A stretch of 64,000 nucleotides of DNA, taken from Avrilella dinanensis. Lineage in GTDB: Bacteria > Bacteroidota > Bacteroidia > Flavobacteriales > Flavobacteriaceae. Below are positions 28,775 through 37,310 of the stretch, piece after piece. The first letter of the stretch is position 1. Every line of letters begins with the position of its first letter. The stretch spans positions 2,017,561 to 2,081,560 of the forward strand of contig NZ_NIPO01000001.1 of assembly GCF_002807015.1 (NCBI RefSeq), given 5' to 3'. The notes beneath the pieces were generated by a model. The model was not told the DNA's origin and searched no databases. It was given only the letters and a program-made list of their open reading frames with translations. Made by a program: the position numbers and the translations under genes.

Positions 28775-29524
28775 ATGCAGCTAAAACAACACATTCCGAA
28801 TGCTATCACATTGCTAAATCTGATGTCAGGAGTAATTGCCTTGGTTTATGTTTTTAATGACAACCTCCCTATGGCCTTTTTTTGGGTTTGTATGGGGATA
28901 TTTTTTGATTTTTGGGACGGCTTTGCCGCTCGTGTGCTCAAAGTTTCCAGCGAAATCGGCTTGCAACTTGATTCCTTGGCTGATATGGTTACCTCGGGCG
29001 TCGTTCCTGGTTTAGTCATGTACAAAATGATTGCTGAAATTCAGATAAATAATGAGCAATATATGGTTACTGATGATACTTTTTATATGAAATTAGTGCC
29101 TTATCTCGGGTTTATCATTACCTTAGGGTCAGCTATGCGACTGGCGAAATTCAATGTTGATAACCGACAAACAGATAGTTTTATCGGATTACCTACTCCG
29201 GCAAACGCTTTATTTATTCTAAGCATTCCTATGATTACGTTCAATACTGCCAGTGAAACATTGCTTAATTGGCTCAGTAATCCTTATGTTTTAGTAGGAA
29301 TCAGCTTGTTCAGTGCTTTCATTATGAATGCTAACATTCGTTTATTTTCATTAAAAACAAAGAATAAAACACTAAAAGACAACAAAGTAGGCTTACTATT
29401 TCTGGGTATATCTGCGTTACTCTTATTACTGATACAATTTGAGGCGGTTCCTGTTATTATAATAATGTATATATTCATTTCCTTATTGGTTAATAAACAA
29501 AGTAAAGAGAAAATAAATTCATAA
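28775..29524 (+). CDS. pssA: CDP-diacylglycerol-serine O-phosphatidyltransferase
   Basis: The 249-residue membrane enzyme joins serine to CDP-diacylglycerol, the first step to phosphatidylethanolamine. The CDP-alcohol phosphotransferase motif is exact: Asp48-Gly49, Ala52-Arg53, Gly62, Asp66 and Asp70. About eight hydrophobic helices follow the usual plan. It is divergent from the PorV-like gene and is alone. Confidence 0.92.
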   Translation: MQLKQHIPNAITLLNLMSGVIALVYVFNDNLPMAFFWVCMGIFFDFWDGFAARVLKVSSEIGLQLDSLADMVTSGVVPGLVMYKMIAEIQINNEQYMVTDDTFYMKLVPYLGFIITLGSAMRLAKFNVDNRQTDSFIGLPTPANALFILSIPMITFNTASETLLNWLSNPYVLVGISLFSAFIMNANIRLFSLKTKNKTLKDNKVGLLFLGISALLLLLIQFEAVPVIIIMYIFISLLVNKQSKEKINS

Positions 29525-29612
29525 TCAATCCCGCATCACACAATAAAAACAACACACTTTACGTTGTATTAATACAGCACACTTAGATGTAAAAAAAATG
29601 TAAAAATAAAGT

Positions 29613-29639
29613 TTTGCGTATATTAATTTTATATCTTCG
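29613..29639 (+). promoter_or_regulatory. Weak candidate promoter for the exbB operon
   Basis: TTTG (29613) and TATCTTCG (29632) resemble the -33 and -7 boxes, with one mismatch in the -7 box and a spacing of 15, shorter than usual. The exbB start is 110 bases downstream, so this would leave a long leader. The rest of the 224-base gap shows nothing else. Confidence 0.3.
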
Positions 29640-29748
29640 TGGGCTGTGAAAGCAAAAAAAATTTTTTTTATTCGATGAAAAACCTAAATTTGCTATCGCG
29701 AATTCAAAAAGTAATTAAGTAAACATTTAAATTAAATTAAAAAGAAAA

Positions 29749-30579
29749 ATGACAAACGTATCTAACGAAGCAGTAGAGAACAAACAATCAGGTTCTGGTT
29801 TATCAAACGTAATGGCAGGCGTAGCTATAGCAGCGTGTCTAATTATTGGTTTCGTAATTTGGAAATTTATTTTAGGGTCGCCGGGCAACTTTGAAAATGG
29901 AGATCCAGAAGGGGACCCACTAAACGGTAGTTTATTAGGAATGATGTATAAAGGTGGACCCGTTGTTGCCGTATTGATTGGGTTATTAACTACCACCATC
30001 GTTTTTGCCATCGAGAGATTTATCGCTATCAATAAAGCTGCAGGAAAAGGAAACAATAAAGCATTCGTTGCAGAAATTGAAAGCTTAGTAAGCGCTAACC
30101 AAATCAATGAAGCTATCGACCGTTGTGACTCACAAAAAGGTTCAGTAGCTAACGTAATCAGAGCCGCTTTAGTTAAATACCAAAACGTACAAGGTGAGAA
30201 TATCAACACTACAGAGGCTATCGAGGCTATCCATAACGAAATCGAGGAAGCAACGGTATTAGAGATGCCTATGTTGGAGAAAAACATGATTGTTTTGGCA
30301 ACATTAGTATCTATCGGTACATTAGTTGGTCTATTAGGTACAGTAACCGGTATGATTAAAGCATTCTCGGCATTGGCAACGTCCGGATCACCTGATTCAA
30401 CAGCATTAGCAACAGGTATTTCTGAGGCTTTGATGTGTACGGCAACAGGTATCTTAACATCTACTTTGGCAATTGTGTTCTATAACATTTTCACTACGAA
30501 AATTGATAAACTAACGCACTTTATTGACGAAGCAGGTTTCGCCATCACTCAGTCTTACAAAAGAAAATTCGGAAACTAA
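29749..30579 (+). CDS. exbB: ExbB/TolQ/MotA family proton channel protein
   Basis: The 276-residue protein has three membrane helices. The second and third bracket the MotA/TolQ/ExbB core with MLEKNMIVLATLVSIGTLVGLLG and GISEALMCTATGILTST. With ExbD it uses the proton motive force to drive TonB. It opens an operon of exbB-exbD-exbD-tonB plus a small membrane protein gene. Codon use is neat, with frequent optimal codons, as expected for an abundant protein. Confidence 0.93.
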   Translation: MTNVSNEAVENKQSGSGLSNVMAGVAIAACLIIGFVIWKFILGSPGNFENGDPEGDPLNGSLLGMMYKGGPVVAVLIGLLTTTIVFAIERFIAINKAAGKGNNKAFVAEIESLVSANQINEAIDRCDSQKGSVANVIRAALVKYQNVQGENINTTEAIEAIHNEIEEATVLEMPMLEKNMIVLATLVSIGTLVGLLGTVTGMIKAFSALATSGSPDSTALATGISEALMCTATGILTSTLAIVFYNIFTTKIDKLTHFIDEAGFAITQSYKRKFGN

Positions 30580-30645
30580 TTTTTCCGGATAAGTAAGACA
30601 AAGAGTATTAACCTAACCCCGGAAATCGGGTAAACAAAAAAGATT

Positions 30646-31266
30646 ATGGCAAAAAAAATGAAAAAAACCAGTACAAGAATTGATATGACCGCCATGTGCG
30701 ATGTATCATTCTTGTTACTCACTTTCTTCGTTTTGACTTCTACGGCAAAAGTACCGGAAGTACACCCGGTAGATTTGCCTGACTCGACAAAAGAAACCAA
30801 AATACCTACTGACGATATTGTAACTATCTCAATAGACGATGATAAAGTATATTTCGGTTTAGCAAGCAGAGAAGACAAAAAAGACGTATTAAAAAGAGTT
30901 GGTGCTGAATATGACATCTCTTTTACTGAAGAAGAGTTAAATAAGTTTGCCGGAATGGAAAATTTCGGATTGGATATCCGACAACTCAAACAACTTTTGG
31001 CAACAAAATCGGCAGCCGAATTGATGAGACCGGATAACCACCCGGACGGAATCCCTTATAAAGATTCTTTAAACAATCAACTCTCCGTTTGGGTACAAAT
31101 GGCTCGACAATCATCATGGGAAAGAAAAGAAACTTTCTTGAAAGTAGCCATCAAAGGAGACAAGGAAGAAAGTTTTGGCACGATAAAAGAAGTAATTCAA
31201 ATCATGCAAAGACAAAGACAAAACAGATTTTACCTGGTAACCGGATTAAGAGATGAAAATTTTTAA
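30646..31266 (+). CDS. exbD: ExbD/TolR family protein, larger paralogue
   Basis: The 206-residue protein has a single N-terminal membrane helix with Asp inside it (RIDMTAMCDVSFLLLTFFVLTS), the proton-path residue of ExbD. A periplasmic domain follows, longer than usual, with an insert around 55-120. It is the first of two adjacent exbD genes, a common arrangement in Bacteroidota. Confidence 0.92.
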   Translation: MAKKMKKTSTRIDMTAMCDVSFLLLTFFVLTSTAKVPEVHPVDLPDSTKETKIPTDDIVTISIDDDKVYFGLASREDKKDVLKRVGAEYDISFTEEELNKFAGMENFGLDIRQLKQLLATKSAAELMRPDNHPDGIPYKDSLNNQLSVWVQMARQSSWERKETFLKVAIKGDKEESFGTIKEVIQIMQRQRQNRFYLVTGLRDENF

Positions 31267-31287
31267 TAGTTATAAAGAAGCAAACGA

Positions 31288-31824
31288 ATGGCAGAATTAA
31301 ATACAGGTTCTAACGACGGAGGAGGCAAAAAAGTACGAAGTAAAAAACAAAATGCCGGCGTAGATTTGACCGCGATGGTAGATTTGGCATTCTTATTGAT
31401 TACTTTCTTTATGTTGACTACCTCATTAGCAAAACCACAATCTATGGAGTTGACAATGCCTGACAAAAGCGATCAACCTTTGCCTCCAATAGATACAAAA
31501 GAATCAAAAACCATGACTATTTTGTTAGGCAAAGACAGGACTTTGAAATATTACATGGGCAGGTTTGATGCTCCCTATAACGGAGAAGGTCCAACAGATG
31601 AAGATTACGGTGGTAATGGAATCAGAAAGGTTATCCTTCAAAAAATGGCAGATTTGAAAGCCAGAGGTTTAGAAGGTAAAGAAGGATTAGTTGTGTTAAT
31701 TAAAGCAACTGATGATGCAACTTATGCAGATATGATTGACATTCTTGATGAAATGGCTATTGTTGGACAAACAATGTATTCTATCCAAGATATGTCTGAC
31801 GCAGAACAAGAAATAATGCAGTAA
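31288..31824 (+). CDS. exbD: ExbD/TolR family protein, smaller paralogue
   Basis: The 178-residue protein has the helix VDLTAMVDLAFLLITFFMLT with the channel Asp, then MELTMPDKSDQ and a periplasmic fold with VVLIKATDDATYADMIDILDEM. It is 21 bases behind the larger ExbD gene. The two probably form a heteromeric partner to ExbB. Confidence 0.92.
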   Translation: MAELNTGSNDGGGKKVRSKKQNAGVDLTAMVDLAFLLITFFMLTTSLAKPQSMELTMPDKSDQPLPPIDTKESKTMTILLGKDRTLKYYMGRFDAPYNGEGPTDEDYGGNGIRKVILQKMADLKARGLEGKEGLVVLIKATDDATYADMIDILDEMAIVGQTMYSIQDMSDAEQEIMQ

Positions 31825-31848
31825 AAGCTGTACTAAAACACAAACAAA

Positions 31849-32727
31849 ATGGCTAATATGAACATTTTCGGAAAAGACTGGACGGATTTAATATTCAAAG
31901 GTCGAAACAAGCAGTACGGAGCCTATGAACTACGTAAGAAGAGTGGCAAACACACTTTGCTGGCATTGATTTTAGGAGTTTTCTTTATCGGTTTAGCCTT
32001 TGGTAGTAAATTATTATACGACCAATACGGCGATTTAATCGCTAAGAAAAGAACTAACGATGAGACCATTGAAGTAATAGAAGTTATGCCTTTTGAAGAG
32101 GTTGAACCACCTGTGGAGGAAATCATCGAAGAGCCGGAACCACCAGAGCCACCAGAAGAAGAGCCAGCAGGTGCTTCAAAAAACGTTCAAGATGAATTGG
32201 AGTTCAAGGAAGTAGAAGTTAAAGAAGATGACAAAGTAATTAATGAGTTAAAAACATCTCAAGATGACTTTGATGATGAAACAACTTCCGGACAAAAAGA
32301 CCAAGAAGGAGACAAAGAAGACGGAGATTTAAAAGATGAGAAGAATAGCAATACAGGAAATGCTTCCAAAGGTTCTCAGGGGAATGACCGAAGCGATAAA
32401 TTCTCAGAAGACCCAAACAAAATCTATCGTTTTGTACAGCAAAAAGCTGATCCTATGAACGGAATGGAAAATTTCCGCAGAGATTTCTCTCGTAAATTTA
32501 GAACTCCTGACGTACCTTCAAATGTAAAAAAAGTATCTATCAAACTGAGATTTGTTGTAGAAAAAGACGGCTCTTTGACTGACATCAAAGCCTTAGACAA
32601 CAAATACGGTGTAGGTGATGAGGCTATCCGGGTATTAAAATCGATGCCGAAGTGGAAACCTGCAAAGCAGGGTGGAAACGTAGTACGTTCAAGTTTTACA
32701 TGGACAATTACCTTAGCTGTAAACTAA
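31849..32727 (+). CDS. tonB: TonB-family energy transducer
   Basis: The 292-residue protein has a cytoplasmic N-terminus (KDWTDLIFKGRNKQYGAYEL), one membrane helix (about 34-54), a Glu/Pro spacer (PPVEEIIEEPEPPEPPEEEP) and acidic linker, and a C-terminal TonB fold (about 205-292, ending FTWTITLAVN). It couples ExbB/ExbD energy to outer-membrane receptors. Its stop codon overlaps the start of the next gene as TAATG. Confidence 0.93.
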   Translation: MANMNIFGKDWTDLIFKGRNKQYGAYELRKKSGKHTLLALILGVFFIGLAFGSKLLYDQYGDLIAKKRTNDETIEVIEVMPFEEVEPPVEEIIEEPEPPEPPEEEPAGASKNVQDELEFKEVEVKEDDKVINELKTSQDDFDDETTSGQKDQEGDKEDGDLKDEKNSNTGNASKGSQGNDRSDKFSEDPNKIYRFVQQKADPMNGMENFRRDFSRKFRTPDVPSNVKKVSIKLRFVVEKDGSLTDIKALDNKYGVGDEAIRVLKSMPKWKPAKQGGNVVRSSFTWTITLAVN

Positions 32728-32951
32728 TGCGTAACACTCAGTACAATAACAATGAAAAACAAAAATCGCTCATAAGGCGGTTTTTGTTCTTTCTCGGTAT
32801 TATATTTTTATTGCTGTATGTGATATTAGGTATCGGCTTTATCGTTTGGAAAGATATGCCTGTAACTATCCCTTACAAAAACCGGATAATATTCGGCATT
32901 ATCCTGTTGGTGTATGCCGGCATACGTTTTTTCAGGATTATCAGGAAATAA
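32727..32951 (+). CDS. Small two-helix membrane protein at the end of the tonB operon
   Basis: The 74-residue product starts at the ATG that shares an A with the tonB stop. It has two hydrophobic helices (about 18-40 and 52-68) and a basic tail ending RIIRK. Small membrane proteins of this kind follow tonB in some Bacteroidota, but no function is known. Its first codons overlap a hairpin that looks like a terminator (32762-32785). Confidence 0.65.
   Translation: MRNTQYNNNEKQKSLIRRFLFFLGIIFLLLYVILGIGFIVWKDMPVTIPYKNRIIFGIILLVYAGIRFFRIIRK
32762..32785 (+). terminator. Terminator-like hairpin inside the start of the small gene
   Basis: AAAATCGC pairs with GCGGTTTT (one G-U pair) around a seven-base loop and is followed by T. 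It lies 35 bases past the tonB stop. It could limit transcription into the small gene or act as an attenuator. Confidence 0.55.
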
Positions 32952-33029
32952 GTTTAAGAATACATAAGCACATTCGTGAATTTGCTAATCAACCCATAGC
33001 TACATTTTGTTATTTCTGAACTTAATCTT

Positions 33030-33200
33030 TGATTCCGACAGAGAGAGAGGAACGAACGACGAGGAATCTCAAAAAGAGATGCTGACACGAGCTTACGAAC
33101 TAACTGAACGAAGTTAAACAAGTTCAGCATGAACTGTGTTTATTTTTGCACAAACTTGTCATTCCGACGCAAGGAGGAATCTATATCAGATGCTTTCTGC
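33030..33200. repeat. Composite of dispersed repeat sequences
   Basis: The gap after the tonB operon holds GATTCCGACAGAGAGAGAGG, GAGGAATCTC, an inverted pair TGCTGA ... TCAGCA at about 33080-33130, and GTCATTCCGACGCAAGGAGG, ATCT. These are the words of the repeat family that also occurs at 27521 and 40277. No coding frame with support is present; a plus-strand reading frame across it overlaps the 5'-nucleotidase gene. Confidence 0.5.
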
Positions 33201-33219
33201 CATAACAAACAGGGCACCC

Positions 33220-34137
33220 CTACTCTACTACTATTGCATTATTGCCACTATTACTTTCGATTTGGTTTTCGTCCAGATAAAAATCAATTCTGCCCAAACG
33301 CAAACCAAAACAACCTACCTGATTAACAATAACGTTTTTACCGATTTTGTTTTTCAATACTTTGGGCTTATCCAGAAATGTATGCGTGTGCCCTCCGATA
33401 ATCAGGTCAATATCCTGGGTTTGTTGTGCCAGAACCACATCGCTTATCTTCGAAATATTATTATAGTCATAGCCCAAATGCGAAAGACAAATAACCAAAT
33501 CACAATGGTTTTCTTTTTTGAGAATCCGCACCATATCTTGTGTAATTTCTACTGGTGAGAGATATTTAGTTTCGCCGTATTCCCGCTTATTGACCAAACC
33601 GTTCAACTCGATACCCAAACCGAATACACCAATTTTTATTCCGTCAATCGAGAAAATTTTATACGGCTTAGCAACACCATTCATCGGTGTGTCTGAAAAA
33701 TCATAATTAGCCGACAGAATATCGAAATTTGCTTTGTACAACTGCTCAGCCATACTGTTTACCCCGTTGTCAAACTCGTGATTTCCGATAGTCGCCGCAT
33801 CATATTTGAGCATATTCATGAGCTTAATTTCCAGTTCGCCACCATAAAAATTAAAATAAGGCGTTCCCTGGAACATATCCCCGGCATCGAGCAGCAATAC
33901 ATTCGGGTTTTCTGTTCGGATATCCTCAATCATTTTTGCCCTTCTTGCCACACCGCCTTGGTTGGGGTATTTGGCGTGCGAGGCATCAAACGGTTCAATG
34001 TGACTATGTGTGTCATTGGTATGCAGAATTGTGATTTTCTTTGGTTTACTTAAGCTAAAATCAAGCAGCTGCGAACCAAATAAAGTAATAAACGTTCCTG
34101 CCGAAGCAGATTTTACAATAAATTCTCTTCTTTTCAT
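33220..34137 (-). CDS. Metallophosphatase half of a split 5'-nucleotidase
   Basis: The 305-residue protein starts with MKRREFIVKSASAGTF, a twin-arginine type leader. It has the binuclear metal motifs HTNDTHSHIEP, GNHEFDNG and GGHTHTF of the UshA/5'-nucleotidase catalytic domain, and its length covers only that domain. The C-terminal substrate-binding domain is encoded by the upstream gene, which overlaps it by four bases. Together they would hydrolyse periplasmic nucleotides. No RR would be needed if it is unfolded by Sec, so the export route is a guess. Confidence 0.88.
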   Translation of the reverse strand: MKRREFIVKSASAGTFITLFGSQLLDFSLSKPKKITILHTNDTHSHIEPFDASHAKYPNQGGVARRAKMIEDIRTENPNVLLLDAGDMFQGTPYFNFYGGELEIKLMNMLKYDAATIGNHEFDNGVNSMAEQLYKANFDILSANYDFSDTPMNGVAKPYKIFSIDGIKIGVFGLGIELNGLVNKREYGETKYLSPVEITQDMVRILKKENHCDLVICLSHLGYDYNNISKISDVVLAQQTQDIDLIIGGHTHTFLDKPKVLKNKIGKNVIVNQVGCFGLRLGRIDFYLDENQIESNSGNNAIVVE

Positions 34138-34952
34138 GGCTTTCTGATTACTCTTTGGGTTTTTATTACAGGTAATGTATCTTGTCGGGCAAAATAATCT
34201 ATCAGCACATTTCTGAGCTTATAATTCATGTCAATTCTTTCCTTTGCCTGCGTAAAAAAATACATTTCGTCCCCACCATTAGCCAGATAATCGCTGGTTA
34301 AAATATAATAATCTCTATCCTCCTGCAAAAGTTTTCCATTAATTGTTATCTGATTAATTTCCTGATTTTTATCAATTTCAATTTCGACATTTGCCAATGG
34401 GTGTGCCCTTTTTTTATTGATAACATATTGTGCCATACTTCTAACTGCATCAGAAGATAATTTCAGTACCACAGCTTCGTTTTCAAAAGGCATCACTTCG
34501 TAAGCCGTCCGGGTGTAAACATTTCCTTCCGAAATCACTGCACGAATACCGCCATGATTGAACATACACGCATCGATATGTTGCCCCGTACGCTGATAAA
34601 AAACAGGTTCGACCATTTCCACCGCCGATTCTGCCAGAAGATTCCCGATTGTGGTTTCCCAAACGCCCTGGGTTTTGTCCATCGTTTCCGGTGCATAAGA
34701 CAAGATTTTATTCATTTCCTCATCGACATGGTTTTTATACGGAACAATAAAATCACGGATAATAATATTTTCTTCGCCGGAAGAATCGACCACAGCGTTT
34801 TCGTGTAAGGTGTAAGAAGTATAAACTTTATCCACCGCCGATTTGCAGGCGGTAAGCAAAATTAGACTGAGAAAAAATAACCCCGAAACACACGATTTTA
34901 ATGATTTCTTAAGCATACGACTTATAATTATTAATATCTTTGTTTTGTACAA
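34134..34952 (-). CDS. 5'-nucleotidase C-terminal domain lipoprotein
   Basis: The 272-residue product has a hydrophobic leader ending in a lipobox-like LLTAC near residue 36, then the UshA-type C-terminal fold with MFNHGGIRAVISEGN, EVMPFENEAVVLKLS and LANGGDEMYFF. It supplies the substrate-binding domain missing in the next gene. The ATG at 34916 (residue 13) also fits and gives a more usual leader. The pair forms a split 5'-nucleotidase. Confidence 0.86.
   Translation of the reverse strand: MYKTKILIIISRMLKKSLKSCVSGLFFLSLILLTACKSAVDKVYTSYTLHENAVVDSSGEENIIIRDFIVPYKNHVDEEMNKILSYAPETMDKTQGVWETTIGNLLAESAVEMVEPVFYQRTGQHIDACMFNHGGIRAVISEGNVYTRTAYEVMPFENEAVVLKLSSDAVRSMAQYVINKKRAHPLANVEIEIDKNQEINQITINGKLLQEDRDYYILTSDYLANGGDEMYFFTQAKERIDMNYKLRNVLIDYFARQDTLPVIKTQRVIRKP
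34935..34942 (+). promoter_or_regulatory. Candidate -7 box for the dapA-ferritin transcript
   Basis: TATCTTTG matches TAnnTTTG and lies 74 bases before dapA. It overlaps the start of the divergent lipoprotein gene if the longer start is right, which favours the shorter start at 34916. Confidence 0.38.
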
Positions 34953-35015
34953 AAATACGGCTAAAACCGTTGATTTCGTCGAAACAAATATTAATTTAAT
35001 TTAAACATTACGTCA

Positions 35016-35900
35016 ATGCAGCAGTTTGTGGGTACGGGTGTCGCACTGATTACACCTTTCAAAAAAGATTATTCGGTTGATGTCGAGGCATTAAAAAAAA
35101 TTGTAGAATACAATATCTCTTCCGGCATTGATTATCTCGTCGTTTTGGGCACAACGGGCGAATCTGCCACGCTAACCACAGAGGAAAAAGAGCTGGTCAA
35201 AGAAACCATCATAAACGTCAATAACGGCAGATTACCATTGGTTTTGGGCATAGGCGGAAATAATACTGCCGATGTTGTTTACCAGTTAAAAAATACGGAT
35301 TTGTCAAAATTTGATGCGGTGTTATCCGTTTCGCCTTATTATAACAAACCTACCCAGGAAGGAATTTACCAACATTACAAAATGCTGGCGGAAAATTCCC
35401 CGCTGCCGATTATTTTATACAATGTTCCGGGGCGAACATCAAGTAATATTCTGCCTAAAACTGTGCTGAGGCTTGCTCGTGATTTTTCCAACATCATCGG
35501 AATTAAAGAAGCTTCGGGCGATATCGTTCAGGCAATGGATATTATCAAAGATAAACCAAAAGATTTTTTGGTTATTTCTGGTGACGATATGATTACGTTG
35601 CCAATGGTTTTGGCTGGCGGAGCTGGTGTAATATCTGTGATTGGCGAAGGTTTTCCAAAAGAATTTTCTGCTATGATCAAGCTTGGATTGGAACGAAAAG
35701 TTGACGAGGCTTACACCATTCATTATAACCTGATGGATATTACAAATATGATTTTTGAACAAGGTAATCCGGCAGGAATCAAAGAAGTTTTCAGTCATTT
35801 AGAGCTTTGCGAAAATACCGTTCGGTTACCGTTAGTCCCTGTTGATGCCGATTTATCAGCACGAATCAAACAATTCATTCAACAATTTAAAAACAAATAA
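35016..35900 (+). CDS. dapA: 4-hydroxy-tetrahydrodipicolinate synthase
   Basis: The 294-residue aldolase condenses pyruvate with aspartate semialdehyde for lysine and diaminopimelate. GTTGE (45-49), [11 protein letters not shown] (106-116), the catalytic Tyr135 and the Schiff-base Lys164 in IGIKEASGD are present. The ferritin gene starts one base after its stop, an unusual but clear pairing. Confidence 0.95.
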   Translation: MQQFVGTGVALITPFKKDYSVDVEALKKIVEYNISSGIDYLVVLGTTGESATLTTEEKELVKETIINVNNGRLPLVLGIGGNNTADVVYQLKNTDLSKFDAVLSVSPYYNKPTQEGIYQHYKMLAENSPLPIILYNVPGRTSSNILPKTVLRLARDFSNIIGIKEASGDIVQAMDIIKDKPKDFLVISGDDMITLPMVLAGGAGVISVIGEGFPKEFSAMIKLGLERKVDEAYTIHYNLMDITNMIFEQGNPAGIKEVFSHLELCENTVRLPLVPVDADLSARIKQFIQQFKNK

Positions 35901-35901
35901 T

Positions 35902-36411
35902 ATGTTATCGAAAAATTTAGAAAAAGCATTAAACCAACAGGTAAAAATTGAGGGCGATTCTTCACAGATATATTTATCAATGGCTTCATGGGCTGAAAAT
36001 CAAGGATTTGAAGGCATAGCTACTTTCATGTACGCCCAATCTGACGAAGAGCGTATGCACATGCTCAAACTGATTAAATACATCAACCAACGTGGTGGCG
36101 AAGCGATTATTCCGGAAGTAGCAAAACCGGAACTGGACCATACGTCGTTCAAAACACTTTTTACACAATTATTTGAACATGAGGTTTTTGTATCAAAAAG
36201 CATTAATGATTTGGTTCATATTTCGCTGGAAGAAAGAGATTATGCTACGCACAACTTCCTGCAATGGTATGTTTCTGAGCAAATCGAAGAAGAAGCCACA
36301 GCAAGAACGATTTTAGACAAAATCAACCTTATCGGCGACGACAAAGGCGGTTTGTATCTGTTTGATAACGATATGAAAAACTTTCCGGCACAAAACGCTG
36401 AATTGGCTTAA
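35902..36411 (+). CDS. Non-haem ferritin
   Basis: The 169-residue protein has the four-helix ferroxidase pattern: Glu residues in VKIEGDSSQIYL, SDEERMHM with the ExxH pair, and QIEEEATART. It stores iron as a 24-mer. I chose ATG 35902 because it sits just after dapA and matches ferritin N-termini (MLSKNLEKALNQQ); a longer frame start inside dapA adds a nonsense leader. Confidence 0.94.
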   Translation: MLSKNLEKALNQQVKIEGDSSQIYLSMASWAENQGFEGIATFMYAQSDEERMHMLKLIKYINQRGGEAIIPEVAKPELDHTSFKTLFTQLFEHEVFVSKSINDLVHISLEERDYATHNFLQWYVSEQIEEEATARTILDKINLIGDDKGGLYLFDNDMKNFPAQNAELA

Positions 36412-36422
36412 AACACAATTTA

Positions 36423-36456
36423 TTTCGACGTCACGATGACCTTGTGACGTCGGAAA
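36423..36456. terminator. Bidirectional hairpin between ferritin and aroK genes
   Basis: TTTCGACGTCAC and GTGACGTCGGAAA pair with one bulged G around a nine-base loop, between the two convergent genes. It is flanked by A/T but has no long T run, so termination strength is uncertain. Confidence 0.6.
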
Positions 36457-36465
36457 TATAATTCC

Positions 36466-36981
36466 TTACAAAAACGATTTTATTTCAGTTACAATTTCTT
36501 CAATTGTTTTATCGTCCGTATTTACTGAAAATTTTGCCTGATTATAGTAAAAAGAGCGTTCCAGCAAATGTTGCCCGATATAGCCTTTTTTATCGCTGAT
36601 ATTGCTCAATAAAGGGCGATTATCTTCGTCTGCTTCAATCCTGTCCACCAAAGTAGTTACTTTCGCTTTCAGGTACACCGATAGCACATCTTCCCGCTGA
36701 AAAACCAAATGATTGTTAGCATAACAAGGTGTTCCGCCACCCAAACTCAAAACAAAAGACTGAGGTTGTTCTATCCATTCATTCAACAACAGATATTCTT
36801 GTTTACGAAAAAATATTTCGCCGTTTTGCTCAAATATTTCCTGTACAGATTTGTGATTTTTCTGCTCGATGAGCTTATCTAAATCGAAGTATTCAACTCC
36901 TAATTCATCTGCCAAAACCTTGCCGACAACCGATTTTCCGCTTGCCATATAACCGGTTAATAAAATTTTTTTTCTGTCCAA
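36466..36981 (-). CDS. aroK: Shikimate kinase
   Basis: The 171-residue enzyme phosphorylates shikimate. It has the P-loop GYMASGKS (10-17), Asp residues in EYFDLDKLIE, the SLGGGTP block and the lid with RPLLSN. The length is normal. Aromatic precursors from this pathway feed tyrosine, the likely source of the flexirubin starter, but the gene is probably just housekeeping. Confidence 0.94.
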   Translation of the reverse strand: MDRKKILLTGYMASGKSVVGKVLADELGVEYFDLDKLIEQKNHKSVQEIFEQNGEIFFRKQEYLLLNEWIEQPQSFVLSLGGGTPCYANNHLVFQREDVLSVYLKAKVTTLVDRIEADEDNRPLLSNISDKKGYIGQHLLERSFYYNQAKFSVNTDDKTIEEIVTEIKSFL

Positions 36982-37047
36982 ATGTTTGTTTGTTAAAGCA
37001 TTAATAAATCAAAATGAATAAAGCTTCGAAATTAATTAAAAAATCTA

Positions 37048-37077
37048 TTGTATTTACAAAAAAGTCCGCTATATTTG
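37048..37077 (+). promoter_or_regulatory. Promoter for the tRNA-Lys pair
   Basis: TTG (37048) and TATATTTG (37070-37077) are separated by 19 bases, a good match to the Bacteroidota -33/-7 pattern. The first tRNA begins 21 bases after the -7 box. Confidence 0.7.
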
Positions 37078-37097
37078 CACCCGCAAGTTTGTTGCAA

Positions 37098-37170
37098 GAC
37101 TCGATAGCTCAGTTGGTAGAGCACAACACTTTTAATGTTGGGGTCCTGGGTTCGAGCCCCAGTCGGGTCA
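37098..37170 (+). tRNA. tRNA-Lys (UUU), first copy
   Basis: The 73-base sequence folds as a cloverleaf: acceptor GACTCGA with TCGGGTC, D arm GCTCAGTTGGTAGAGC, anticodon stem CAACA with TGTTG around loop CTTTTAA (anticodon TTT), and T arm TGGGTTCGAGCCCC. The 3' CCA is not encoded. Confidence 0.96.
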
Positions 37171-37200
37171 CATATTTTTTTATTGCGGTTAATCATTACA

Positions 37201-37273
37201 GACTCGATAGCTCAGTTGGTAGAGCACAACACTTTTAATGTTGGGGTCCTGGGTTCGAGCCCCAGTCGGGTCA
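37201..37273 (+). tRNA. tRNA-Lys (UUU), second identical copy
   Basis: It is identical base for base to the copy at 37098, separated by a 30-base spacer, and probably transcribed with it from the same promoter. A hairpin terminator follows. Confidence 0.96.
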
Positions 37274-37279
37274 CAAAGC

Positions 37280-37310
37280 AAAAGACAAATCTATAAGGTT
37301 TGTCTTTTTT
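37280..37310 (+). terminator. Terminator after the tRNA pair
   Basis: AAAAGACAAATC pairs with GGTTTGTCTTTT around a short TATAA loop (one G-U pair) and is followed by six T. The minus-strand ligase gene ends at its right edge, so it may serve both strands. Confidence 0.78.

Noticed and set aside
29727..30287. Minus-strand frame of 186 codons opposite exbB
   Set aside because: It mirrors a highly conserved gene with regular codon use; the frame is a by-product of that codon pattern.
32652..32726. Upstream extension of the small gene after tonB
   Set aside because: It overlaps the end of tonB in another frame; the ATG on the tonB stop is the simpler start.
33136..33558. Plus-strand frame of 140 codons after the tonB operon
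   Set aside because: It runs through dispersed repeats and then antisense to the 5'-nucleotidase gene.
37098..37273. Two direct repeats of 73 bases with a 30-base spacer, CRISPR-like at first sight
   Set aside because: Both repeats fold as complete tRNA-Lys genes. No CRISPR array or cas gene is seen anywhere in the window.
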